A program made the position numbers and the translations under genes. This document shows positions 1 to 7,135 of a stretch of 8,283 nucleotides of DNA, piece after piece. The notes below the pieces were generated by a model. The model ran no database searches and had not been told where the DNA came from. It saw only the letters and a program-made list of their open reading frames with translations. The stretch lies in contig JBAZOD010000040.1 of the NCBI GenBank assembly GCA_041648955.1, forward strand, positions 1-8,283, written 5' to 3'. The stretch is from JBAZOD01 sp041648955. GTDB taxonomy: Bacteria; Patescibacteriota; Patescibacteriia; Patescibacteriales; JAQTRU01. Numbering within the stretch: position 1 is the first letter of the stretch; each line of letters opens with the position of its first letter.

Positions 1-144
1 AACGCGATTTTGTCCATGGTGAGCCACAATAGCAAAGCAAGTAGCTCTTTTTACCAATTTCCTTCCGGCTTCATCAAGATAGCTTTCGTCAAGCTTTTTA
101 AAAAAGCTCTCCTTCATTTCCTTGAGGAAATCAGAAACTTTCAC
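1..144 (-). CDS. Partial CDS (N-terminus), possible RelA/SpoT-like or other HD-domain protein
   Basis: The first 48 codons of a minus-strand gene run off the left edge of the window without a stop. The peptide begins (with GTG read as Met) MKVSDFLKEMKESFFKK and ends CFAIVAHHGQNRV. In RelA/SpoT (p)ppGpp synthetase/hydrolase proteins, the HD domain opens with a pattern of the type A..FA..AHxGQ.R, and the last dozen residues here match that style. The HD metal ligands and the synthetase domain would lie outside the window, so hydrolase or synthetase activity cannot be judged. The N-terminal part is charged, Lys/Glu-rich and probably helical. The start at 144 is chosen because a Shine-Dalgarno-like AAGGGGGGTGA lies just upstream with a short AAG-rich spacer. 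A second in-frame GTG at 153 lies inside that element and is less likely. The gene diverges from the ATP-grasp gene and has its own promoter. Family assignment is tentative; another HD-superfamily phosphohydrolase is the main alternative. Confidence 0.55.
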   Translation of the reverse strand, partial: MKVSDFLKEMKESFFKKLDESYLDEAGRKLVKRATCFAIVAHHGQNRV

Positions 145-149
145 CTTCT

Positions 150-160
150 TCACCCCCCTT
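150..160 (-). promoter_or_regulatory. Shine-Dalgarno-like site of the partial HD-domain gene
   Basis: Reading on the minus strand, the sequence is AAGGGGGGTGA, followed by five bases and then GTG at 144-142. It closely resembles the canonical AAGGAGGTGA. It selects GTG 144 over GTG 153, because the latter overlaps the site itself. It is one of only two convincing ribosome-binding sites in the window. Confidence 0.5.
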
Positions 161-212
161 CTCGCGCGATTAAATGTGAATTTTAAAAAAAGAGCGAATC
201 ACAAACAACTCC

Positions 213-248
213 TTGATTTTATTATAGCAAGGGACAAAAAAAAATCAA
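213..248. repeat. 8-bp inverted repeat flanking the leftward promoter
   Basis: TTGATTTT at 213-220 and its exact complement AAAATCAA at 241-248 are separated by 20 bases. The repeat brackets the -10 box and includes the -35 box of the leftward promoter. It could be a repressor half-site pair or chance in very AT-rich DNA. Confidence 0.3.
221..248 (-). promoter_or_regulatory. Sigma-70-type promoter for the partial HD-domain gene
   Basis: On the minus strand, TTGATT (248-243) is followed after 16 bases by a perfect TATAAT (226-221). A TG one base upstream of the -10 gives an extended -10 (TGCTATAAT). Transcription would start near 214, leaving a leader of about 70 bases before GTG 144. The promoter faces away from the ATP-grasp promoter at 326-354. 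Confidence 0.65.
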
Positions 249-325
249 ATTTATAAAAAATTTCTCCTGATTTCCCCTTCTCTATGATCCAATCTTTTTT
301 ATGCCCTATTTTTGGCATTTTTTCA

Positions 326-354
326 TTGACATTTTTTTTAATAAAAATTATACT
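326..354 (+). promoter_or_regulatory. Strong sigma-70-type promoter for the tandem ATP-grasp gene
   Basis: A perfect TTGACA (326-331), an optimal 17-base spacer and TATACT (349-354) predict a start of transcription near 361, about 54 bases upstream of ATG 415. The promoter lies downstream of the in-frame ATG at 301. The hydrophobic extension encoded by 301-414 would therefore not be in the message. This is the main argument for the shorter protein. Confidence 0.75.
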
Positions 355-400
355 TTAGTCATTAAGATTATTAATTTTTTATGCGCTTATTTCTCCAGCT

Positions 401-405
401 GGGAG
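401..405 (+). promoter_or_regulatory. Ribosome-binding site GGGAG of the tandem ATP-grasp gene
   Basis: GGGAG is followed by nine A/T bases and then ATG at 415. It supports initiation at 415, whereas the ATG at 301 is preceded only by a pyrimidine-rich stretch with no purine-rich site. Confidence 0.55.
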
Positions 406-414
406 AAAAAAAAT

Positions 415-2844
415 ATGACTCCAAACAGTTCGTTTTTTGAAAAAACCATTCTTTTAGTCAATACTGGTTCTCTCAAAAAAAAATACATTTTTAAAAAATT
501 AAAAAAATTGGGTTTAATAATAATTGTTTTAAATAAAGAAAAAAACTGGGCGGCTAATTATGTTGATCATTGGATTTTGGCTGACAATAATAATCACGGC
601 CAAGCAATAGAAGCTTTGGAAGGTTTTTTAGCCTCTAACCCCAAAATAAAAATTGACGGTGTGATTACTTTTTGGGAAGACGACGTTCTTCTCACTTCTA
701 AAATATCTGATAAACTTGGCCTTATCGGCATTCCTTTCAAAATTGCCAAGAGAGCCAGAAACAAATATCTATTTAGGGAGTTTTGCCGAGAAAATAAAAT
801 AAGAACCCCCCGCTATGCCTTGCTTAAGGGGAATAAAGACCTGGAGCATGTGAGCGAAAATTTAAATTTCCCTCTAGTAATTAAGCCGGTGCACGGATCA
901 AGCAGCGCTTTCGTTGTCAAAGTCGAAACCAAAGAAGATCTTGCCAATACCTTTAACTACGTCAAGAAAAACATGTCAACGACAACTGAATCGGCTTTAT
1001 CTGACGGATTGGAAATATTGGCGGAAGAATATATTGACGGAGAAGAGGTGGACGTTAATATGATATTGCAAAACGGAAAAATAAAATTTTCTTCTATTGT
1101 CGATAATTACAAAACCGAGGAGCCTTTTTTCGTAGAAACGCAATGGGCAATTCCTTCCAGTTTACCGAGGAAGGACCAACAAGCTTTAATAGAAGTAGCT
1201 GAAATGGCTTTAGAAAAATTAGGTGTACAAAACGGCTGTATTCATTTTGAAGCTAAAATGACAAAAGACGGACCAGTGCCGATAGAAGCAAACCTCCGAA
1301 TGGGCGGAGACGAAACTTATTCTTTTACTAAGGAGGCCTGGGGTTTGGATCTTATTGAAAATATAGTGAAAGTTGCTCTCGGTGTTTATATAGAAAAAAT
1401 AAAAAACCCAGAAATACCGCAAAAATATTTAATAAGCTATGATTTCATTCCCGAATACTCTGGAATTTTAGTAAAACTTGATATTGACGAAAATATAAAA
1501 AAGAACGAACATTTAGAGGAATTTCATATTTTTAAAAAACCAGGTGATCCGATTTTAGTCCCGCCAGAAGGATTTGAGTATTTAGGTTGGATAAGCGTTT
1601 CTGGCAACAACCCCCTTGATGCCGAAGACAATCTGAAAGACATTTTGAAATATATAAAATATGAGGTGGTAAAATTCGACCCCGCCTCCTCTATCGGAAA
1701 AACTTCTCGCCGCAATCGTTTTTCTCTGGCGTCTATGAATAAAAATTTGCTCAAGGGAATGGCAAAAATTGAAAAAATAAAAAGATCTCTGGCAGAAGAA
1801 CAAAGAAATCTCCATATTGGCATCGCCTGCAATATTTACCAGGATGACCAGCTGGCAGTAGAATCCGACCTGACTTCTATCGGAAAACATATAGAGGAAA
1901 CCCTGAAAGAGAGGGGCTATAAAGTTACTTTTTTTGATTTTAATAATTTACCGAAAGCTTTCAACGATTTGAGAAAAAGTAATGTTGATATGGTTTTCAA
2001 TGTCTGTGAAAGAATAAATAATTCAAGCCTCCTAGAACCGCATGTGGCTTCAATTCTTGATACCCTGCAAATCCCCTACACTGGTTCTAACCCTTTTACT
2101 TTGGGATTGTGCATAGACAAAATTCGGGTAAAAAAATTATTGTCTTATCATAATATCCCTACTCCAAAATGGGACTACGCCTACAGCTTAGAAGACAAAA
2201 TTGATGAAAGCTTAAAATATCCCTTGATAGTAAAACCAGCTAACTCTGATAATTCAATCGGCATAACCAACAATTCAGTCGTAACCAATCGCCAGGAATT
2301 AGAAAGACAAATTAAAGAAGTCACGGAAACGCTTGACCAGCCAGCCTTAGTAGAGGAATATATTGAGGGTGATGAATATGATGTTTCTATTTTAGGAAGC
2401 GAGGAAGATGATTTGCGCGTTCTCCCTCTCTCCCGTTCAATTTTTGATAAAATGCCTGCCGGCTACTGGCATATCTATCCTTTTGACGCTAAATGGACGG
2501 ATAACCCCGCCTACAAAAGCGGCGTAGGTATTATTGTCCAAAGACCGGCAAAAAATATCAGTAAAAAATTAGAGTCATTGCTCACGGAAATTGCCCTAGA
2601 TACTTATAATATTTTAGACTGCCATGATTATGGACGCGTAGAAATTAGGGTTGATAAAAATAATAATCCCTATGTTTTGGAATTAAACCCTAACCCATCC
2701 ATAGATATAGGCGATTGTGTTTCCGCTGCCGCGGAATTTATCGGCATGAATTATGGAGATTTTTTAGAAGAAATTATCAGAATGGCCATAAGAAGATATA
2801 AAAACCGACCGCCATATTATCATCTCCAACAAACGGTTATATAA
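415..2844 (+). CDS. Tandem ATP-grasp ligase (L-amino-acid-ligase-like plus D-Ala-D-Ala-ligase-like modules)
   Basis: This 809-residue cytosolic protein carries two complete ATP-grasp modules. Module 1 (about 10-420) has the lysine and small-residue loop LVIKPVHGSSS (154-164), LAEEYIDGEEVDV (202-214), and the Mg-binding acid pair E279 (IHFEA) and E291/N293 (PIEANLR). It ends in a region (about 335-415, with GWISVSG) that resembles the C-terminal domain of L-amino-acid ligases and carnosine-synthase-like enzymes. Module 2 (about 466-795) resembles Ddl: VFNVCERIN (527-535), IPYTGSNP (553-560), LIVKPANSDNSIG (604-616), LVEEYIEGDEYDV (645-657), and metal ligands E743, E756 and N758 (LELNPNPS). ATP-grasp enzymes join a carboxylate, through an acylphosphate, to an amine or similar nucleophile, so two successive ligations on one small peptide are plausible. 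The Ddl signature HGxxGEDG is absent (CERINNSSLLEP occupies the place), so I would not call it ddl. It is a single-gene unit with its own promoter and terminator. The substrate is unknown. Confidence 0.85.
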   Translation: MTPNSSFFEKTILLVNTGSLKKKYIFKKLKKLGLIIIVLNKEKNWAANYVDHWILADNNNHGQAIEALEGFLASNPKIKIDGVITFWEDDVLLTSKISDKLGLIGIPFKIAKRARNKYLFREFCRENKIRTPRYALLKGNKDLEHVSENLNFPLVIKPVHGSSSAFVVKVETKEDLANTFNYVKKNMSTTTESALSDGLEILAEEYIDGEEVDVNMILQNGKIKFSSIVDNYKTEEPFFVETQWAIPSSLPRKDQQALIEVAEMALEKLGVQNGCIHFEAKMTKDGPVPIEANLRMGGDETYSFTKEAWGLDLIENIVKVALGVYIEKIKNPEIPQKYLISYDFIPEYSGILVKLDIDENIKKNEHLEEFHIFKKPGDPILVPPEGFEYLGWISVSGNNPLDAEDNLKDILKYIKYEVVKFDPASSIGKTSRRNRFSLASMNKNLLKGMAKIEKIKRSLAEEQRNLHIGIACNIYQDDQLAVESDLTSIGKHIEETLKERGYKVTFFDFNNLPKAFNDLRKSNVDMVFNVCERINNSSLLEPHVASILDTLQIPYTGSNPFTLGLCIDKIRVKKLLSYHNIPTPKWDYAYSLEDKIDESLKYPLIVKPANSDNSIGITNNSVVTNRQELERQIKEVTETLDQPALVEEYIEGDEYDVSILGSEEDDLRVLPLSRSIFDKMPAGYWHIYPFDAKWTDNPAYKSGVGIIVQRPAKNISKKLESLLTEIALDTYNILDCHDYGRVEIRVDKNNNPYVLELNPNPSIDIGDCVSAAAEFIGMNYGDFLEEIIRMAIRRYKNRPPYYHLQQTVI

Positions 2845-2854
2845 AAATAATTTT

Positions 2855-2886
2855 AAAAAGCTCCCGCCTCAAAGGGGAGCTTTTTT
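2855..2886. terminator. Intrinsic terminator, probably bidirectional
   Basis: A perfect 11-bp stem AAAAAGCTCCC (2855-2865) / GGGAGCTTTTT (2875-2885) encloses a 9-base loop. On the plus strand a six-T run follows the GC part, 10 bases after the ATP-grasp stop codon. On the minus strand five T residues follow the stem core, so it can also stop transcripts coming from copA. It sits between two convergent units. Confidence 0.85.
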
Positions 2887-3029
2887 GTTTTCCGAGATAT
2901 TATTTGTATTTTTTATAAATCAAACCATGGCAATATTAAATAAAAATCTAAAAAATAATTTATCTTGAGAATCTGCTGGATTTTCCTTTTTCTACTTTTA
3001 AACTTTTTGCGTATCTGAAACTTGACGGG

Positions 3030-3054
3030 GTCCGGTAAGCCGGCCGGCCAGGAC
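3030..3054. other. GC-rich palindromic element between convergent genes
   Basis: This short, very GC-rich island lies in otherwise AT-rich intergenic DNA, just downstream of copA. It contains a perfect 10-bp palindrome GCCGGCCGGC (3039-3048). Outer arms GTCCGG (3030-3035) and CCaGGAC (3048-3054, one bulged A) can pair to form a hairpin. No T run follows on either strand, so it is not a standard intrinsic terminator. It may act as a message-3'-end stabiliser, be a dispersed REP-like repeat, or be a protein-binding site. Nothing in the window tells these apart. The remainder of 2887-3083 is AT-rich and holds nothing I can recognise. Confidence 0.45.
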
Positions 3055-3083
3055 GATTGCCTATTTTAGAATGAATCTTCATA

Positions 3084-5279
3084 TTACTTACTTCTATAAA
3101 TACGGAGGCTATTTGTGATAACAGAAATACTGGAAAAACTCATAGCTGCAGCCGCAACCATAGGGTTGATTAAGCCCAAAATGGCCAACGGTATGGCCGC
3201 TGTATTATAAAAAAATGCCCAAAATAAATTTTGTTTTATTATTTTAAAAGTCTTTTTAGCCAGCCCAATCGCTTCTATAACTTTTATCGGATCATTTTTC
3301 ATAATAATAATATTGCCTGACTCCTTGGCGATATCGGTGCCCGACCCCATAGCTATGCCTAAATCAGACTGCACCAAGGAAGGCGCATCATTAATCCCGT
3401 CTCCAACAAATACTACCTTTTTGCCTTGTGCTTGCATTTTCTTCACTTCTGCTTGTTTTTCAGAAGGTGAAACTTCAGCTAAATAATCATCCACACCTAC
3501 TTTTTTCGCAACAACGCGCGCGGTATTTTTGTTGTCGCCGCTTATCATCACGGATTTCAAGCCCATCTTCCTAATTTCGGTAATAGTTTCTTGAGCGCTA
3601 GGCTTAATTTCATCGGCAATCAAAAATCCGCCTATTACTTTTTTATCATGGCCGACAAAAATAATAGTGCCGCCAGAATCTTTATATTCCTCTAAAATTT
3701 TACTAAGCCAGCTAGTATTTATTTTTTTCTCAGAGAATAGTTTTTGATTGCCAAGCAATAACTCCACTTTATGCTCTTCGCAGTTTCCGATTACTCCTCG
3801 ACCGGGAATTTCTTTAAAATTAACAAGCTTTGCTAAAGAAATATTTTTTTCTTTAGCCAAATCAGCCACTGCTTTTGACAAAGGATGCTCTGAACTAGCA
3901 GCTAATGAAGAAGCGATTTTTAAAACTTTTTCTTCGCCTAAATTATATTCTTCATTTATTAAGATTTTCTGCACTTTCGGCTCACCCTTCGTCAGCGTGC
4001 CGGTTTTATCAAAGATAATCGTATCTATATCTTTGGCTTTTTCAAAACTTTCTCCATTTTTTATTAAAATTCCATTGCGGGCGCCAACACTGGTCCCGAC
4101 CATCACTGCCACGGGCGTGGCAATGCCGAGAGCGCAAGGACAGGCAATTATTAAAACTGCAACCGCATTGATCAGGCCAAGAGAAAAATTACCAGTCACT
4201 AAATACCAGCCGGCAAAGGTCAAAATCGCAATACCGATAACTGAAGGCACGAAAATGCCAGCTATCTTGTCGGCTAATTTCTGAATCGGCGCTTTAAAAG
4301 TTTGCGCTTCTTCCACGGTTTTTATAATCTGAGCCAAAACTGTGTTTTCACCCACTTGCGTGACTTTAATTTTTATTACTCCATCTTGGTTAATAGTTGC
4401 GCCAAAAACTTTATCATTTTTAACTTTAGCGACGGGCAGGCTCTCGCCCGTAAGCATTGATTCGTTGACGCTTGATTGCCCGTCAATAATAACCCCATCT
4501 AAAGGAATTTTTTCGCTTGGTTTTATTAAAAGGATATCGCCGATTCTTATTTTTTCTATATCTGTTTCCACTTCTTCATTGTCATCGTTAATTAATCTCG
4601 CTTTCTTTACTCCCAATTCCATTAATTTTTTCATAGCCTGAGAAGCCCGGCCCTTGGTTTTTAATTCAAAATATTTACCTAATAAAATTAAAGATGTTAT
4701 CGCGGCTGCGCTTTCAAAATACAAATGCCCGCCTAAAAAAAGGGCCCATAAGCTATAAAAAAAGGCAGTTAAAGTACCCAGAGATATCAGAGTGTCCATA
4801 TTAGCCTGAAATTTTGTTAATTGCCTGAAGGCATTTCTGTGAAACTGCCAGCCAAAAATAAATACGACTATAAATGTTAAGATCGTTTGTACCCAATCGG
4901 TCGCAGAAACACTAAATAGCGCCCCCTTAATTTCCCAAGACCAAAACATTCTGATTACCACCGGAATCGTTAATATGATCGCGGCGATAACTTTTGTTTT
5001 CAATTTTTTCTCCTCTCCATTATGCTTATGTTCCTGTTGTTCTCCTTGGTCGTGGCCATCATGGCCTCCGCCCTCATCGACCTGATAGCCGGCATCAATA
5101 ATAACTTTTTTTATTTCTTCAAGATTAATTTTTTTCTCGTCGTATTCAATATTAGCTTTTTCCGTGGCAAAATTAAGATTAACCGAAATAATACCCGCCC
5201 GCTTTTCCAATCGTTTGGTAATATTGACAGCGCAACTGGCGCAATCCATTCCTTTAACTTTCAAAATTATTTTTTTCAT
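3084..5279 (-). CDS. copA: Cu(I)-exporting P1B-1-type ATPase CopA
   Basis: This 731-residue membrane ATPase would export cytoplasmic Cu(I). An N-terminal HMA domain (1-67) carries the metal-binding GMDCASC (10-16). A His/Asp/Glu-rich linker (about 69-92) follows, with HDGHD and EHKH as possible extra metal ligands. The transmembrane core contains the ion-path motif CPC (380-382). The actuator domain has TGES (277-280). The phosphorylation site is D424 in DKTGTLT. The nucleotide domain shows SEHP (463-466) and GRGVIGN (493-499), and GDGIND is at 626-631. YN (691-692) in the penultimate helix and MxxSS (713-717) in the last helix are the ligands that define Cu(I)-specific P1B-1 pumps, so zinc or cadmium specificity is unlikely. 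The length is normal for a one-HMA CopA. It is the last gene of the csoR operon, 19 bases after the membrane fusion gene. Its ATG has no visible Shine-Dalgarno site, only A/T-rich sequence. Confidence 0.96.
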   Translation of the reverse strand: MKKIILKVKGMDCASCAVNITKRLEKRAGIISVNLNFATEKANIEYDEKKINLEEIKKVIIDAGYQVDEGGGHDGHDQGEQQEHKHNGEEKKLKTKVIAAIILTIPVVIRMFWSWEIKGALFSVSATDWVQTILTFIVVFIFGWQFHRNAFRQLTKFQANMDTLISLGTLTAFFYSLWALFLGGHLYFESAAAITSLILLGKYFELKTKGRASQAMKKLMELGVKKARLINDDNEEVETDIEKIRIGDILLIKPSEKIPLDGVIIDGQSSVNESMLTGESLPVAKVKNDKVFGATINQDGVIKIKVTQVGENTVLAQIIKTVEEAQTFKAPIQKLADKIAGIFVPSVIGIAILTFAGWYLVTGNFSLGLINAVAVLIIACPCALGIATPVAVMVGTSVGARNGILIKNGESFEKAKDIDTIIFDKTGTLTKGEPKVQKILINEEYNLGEEKVLKIASSLAASSEHPLSKAVADLAKEKNISLAKLVNFKEIPGRGVIGNCEEHKVELLLGNQKLFSEKKINTSWLSKILEEYKDSGGTIIFVGHDKKVIGGFLIADEIKPSAQETITEIRKMGLKSVMISGDNKNTARVVAKKVGVDDYLAEVSPSEKQAEVKKMQAQGKKVVFVGDGINDAPSLVQSDLGIAMGSGTDIAKESGNIIIMKNDPIKVIEAIGLAKKTFKIIKQNLFWAFFYNTAAIPLAILGLINPMVAAAAMSFSSISVITNSLRIYRSK

Positions 5280-5298
5280 ATTTATTTAAATGAGTTAA

Positions 5299-7113
5299 TT
5301 ATTCTACAGTTATAGTCCCATAGTTAATCATTTCCATCCCGCAAGTAATATTATAAACCCCTTTGGTTGTAGGCGTAAACTCCATAATAATCGGCTGGCC
5401 GGCTTTAAGCGGAGTGGCTTTGTTATACAAATCAGGGATCATTATTTCATAGCCGCAACCAGAACCGGAATCCTTAACATCAATGGAAAATTTTACCTTT
5501 GTGCCTGCTTTCACCTTGAAAGAATTCGGCTGTAAATATTTACTCGCTGTATAAGTGCTCTCTATAAGCTGAATATTATTTTCAATTTTGGCAACAGTGT
5601 CAACAACATCTTTTTGGATATTAGCGCCGCCGCCACAACCGCAACCGCCGCCGGCAGAAGAAGCCTTTGCCGCCCTAACAACTCCTCCGCCATCTGAGGC
5701 GACATTATTTAAATCCTTCCCGTCAGACCTTGTTTGATCAGAAATTACGAACTTTCCCCAAACCATGCGCATCCAGCAAGAAAATTTTATTTCAGAAACA
5801 TTATCTGGGGGCGTAAATTCTATAATATTCTCTCCGATTTTCAAATTCTTCTTTATACCCAATGATTCTATCATAATCGCGTTGGTGCAACCCGACATTT
5901 GTTTTACATCTATAACCCACCGCACGGGTATGCCCTTTTGTATATACAGTACATTTGGTTTGTAGCCGGAATATGTTAATTCCATCCTTACCGTCTGATA
6001 GTCTTCATCACTATCCACAGATTGAGATTGATTCTGTTCGCCGCTATTAAAATTGAAGGTGTTAAAACCGTAACCAAAATTAACCAATCCTCTATTAGCC
6101 ATAAACAAACCCAAAATCATCACTAAAACTCCGGAAACTTTTATTATTCTTTTTATATATTGTTGGCCGATACTTGATAAAACAACCCCAAAGCCAAACA
6201 TTAAGGGAATTGTCCCTAAAACATAAAATGCCATGCTGAGCGCTCCTCTAGTGACGCTTCCGGAAGCGAGGGCGTATAGCTGCATGGCCTGCAAGGGTCC
6301 GCAAGGCATAAAACCATTAAGAAGACCGATAATAAAAGGCCCTTTTGGCTTTTGACTGTGTTTTTGATTATAAAGAAAACGAGCGATAAATTCCGGAGTT
6401 CTTAGTTTTATATTTTCTAAAATTTGCCAATTACTTATAAAGGATAACCCCATCAAAATCATAAAAATTCCCGCCCCTAAAGTGATTATGCCCGTGAAAA
6501 CTGGATTGATGCCAAAAAAAGACCCTAGCCCCCCGAGAATCCCGCCGATTATAGTATAAGAGATAAATCGACCAGCATTATATTGCCAATGCGGCATTAA
6601 GGATTTTTTTTCTCCTTTGTCGGATGAATATTTTGTCTTATTTAGATGGCTGGCTGAGTAAGCCACAACCAAGCCTCCGCACATGCCAACGCAATGAAAG
6701 CCAGCCAAAAGACCAATAATAAAAATAAGGCCATAACTAATATTGCCCTCATTTAATTTGGCTAGCAAAGAAAAACCTCCCAATTTCTGAATTATAGAAT
6801 ATATTTCCACGAGGAAAACTACAGCCAAAAATATTGCCAAACCGTACATAAACGGCTTGGAGCTAAAAAAATTTTCCTTCTTCTCCTCTTTAGCTTTTAA
6901 ATTATCGCTGGCTTCATAATTCAGCTTTTCAATCTCGGAAAAAATCTTTTCTTTTTTAATCTTTTCGTCATCAAACTCAATTTCAGTTTTACCGCTTTTG
7001 TAATCCACTTCAACGCTATTAACTCCCGGCAAAATATCAATCTCCGTTTCGATTAATGTCTTGCAGCTCCGACAATGAATGCCGGAAATATTAAATTTTA
7101 TTTTTTTAAGCAT
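5299..7113 (-). CDS. HMA / DsbD_2 (TauE-like) membrane core / double cupredoxin fusion protein
   Basis: This 604-residue copper-handling membrane protein is a clear multidomain fusion. An HMA (CopZ-like) domain (1-68) carries the metal site GIHCRSC (11-17). About seven hydrophobic segments follow (near 87-108, 126-152, 181-201, 203-227, 259-285, 289-315 and 320-344). The core motifs GFHCVGMCGG (138-147) and NGFMPCGP (266-273) are typical of the DsbD_2 / 'sulfite exporter TauE/SafE' family. Two cupredoxin-like beta domains come next (about 373-458 and 518-604), joined by a Gly/Cys-rich linker GGGCGCGGG (488-496). Candidate ligands are C409 with C446/M448/M450 in the first domain, and C553 with C591/M593/M595 in the second. 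An odd number of helices places the HMA domain in the cytoplasm and both cupredoxins outside, which suits transfer of copper or electrons across the membrane. The gene sits between csoR and copA, 22 bases after csoR, without a visible Shine-Dalgarno site. The exact reaction and direction are unknown. Sulfite export, as the family label suggests, is unlikely here. Confidence 0.88.
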   Translation of the reverse strand: MLKKIKFNISGIHCRSCKTLIETEIDILPGVNSVEVDYKSGKTEIEFDDEKIKKEKIFSEIEKLNYEASDNLKAKEEKKENFFSSKPFMYGLAIFLAVVFLVEIYSIIQKLGGFSLLAKLNEGNISYGLIFIIGLLAGFHCVGMCGGLVVAYSASHLNKTKYSSDKGEKKSLMPHWQYNAGRFISYTIIGGILGGLGSFFGINPVFTGIITLGAGIFMILMGLSFISNWQILENIKLRTPEFIARFLYNQKHSQKPKGPFIIGLLNGFMPCGPLQAMQLYALASGSVTRGALSMAFYVLGTIPLMFGFGVVLSSIGQQYIKRIIKVSGVLVMILGLFMANRGLVNFGYGFNTFNFNSGEQNQSQSVDSDEDYQTVRMELTYSGYKPNVLYIQKGIPVRWVIDVKQMSGCTNAIMIESLGIKKNLKIGENIIEFTPPDNVSEIKFSCWMRMVWGKFVISDQTRSDGKDLNNVASDGGGVVRAAKASSAGGGCGCGGGANIQKDVVDTVAKIENNIQLIESTYTASKYLQPNSFKVKAGTKVKFSIDVKDSGSGCGYEIMIPDLYNKATPLKAGQPIIMEFTPTTKGVYNITCGMEMINYGTITVE

Positions 7114-7135
7114 GGCTATGATCTAAATTATAAAT

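Noticed and set aside
301..414. Hydrophobic N-terminal extension of the ATP-grasp protein as a signal peptide or membrane anchor
   Set aside because: A strong promoter and a ribosome-binding site lie inside this stretch, so it is most likely untranslated. ATP-grasp ligases of this type are cytosolic.
1219..1890. Minus-strand open frames opposite the ATP-grasp gene
   Set aside because: They overlap a well-supported gene, overlap one another, and show no family motif.
415..2844. Carbamoyl-phosphate synthase or cyanophycin synthetase
   Set aside because: Both are also multi-module ATP-grasp-containing enzymes, but the second half is Ddl-like and there is no Mur-ligase-like domain or glutaminase/allosteric domain.
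3022..3069. Short GC-rich open frame reading LTGSGKPAGQDDCLF on the plus strand
   Set aside because: It has only about 15 codons, has a TGA just upstream and no start signal. The base composition is better explained by the palindromic element.
3748..4641. Plus-strand open frames opposite copA
   Set aside because: They are antisense shadows of a clearly real P-type ATPase, with no recognisable domain or start signal and proline/serine-rich composition typical of reversed coding sequence.
5022..5315. Plus-strand open frame across the copA start
   Set aside because: It lies antisense to the HMA domain and His-rich linker; its hydrophobic look comes from the complement of Lys/Glu-rich codons.
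5299..7113. Sulfite or taurine exporter
   Set aside because: That is the common database label of the membrane family, but the HMA domain, cupredoxins, CsoR and CopA neighbours all point to copper.
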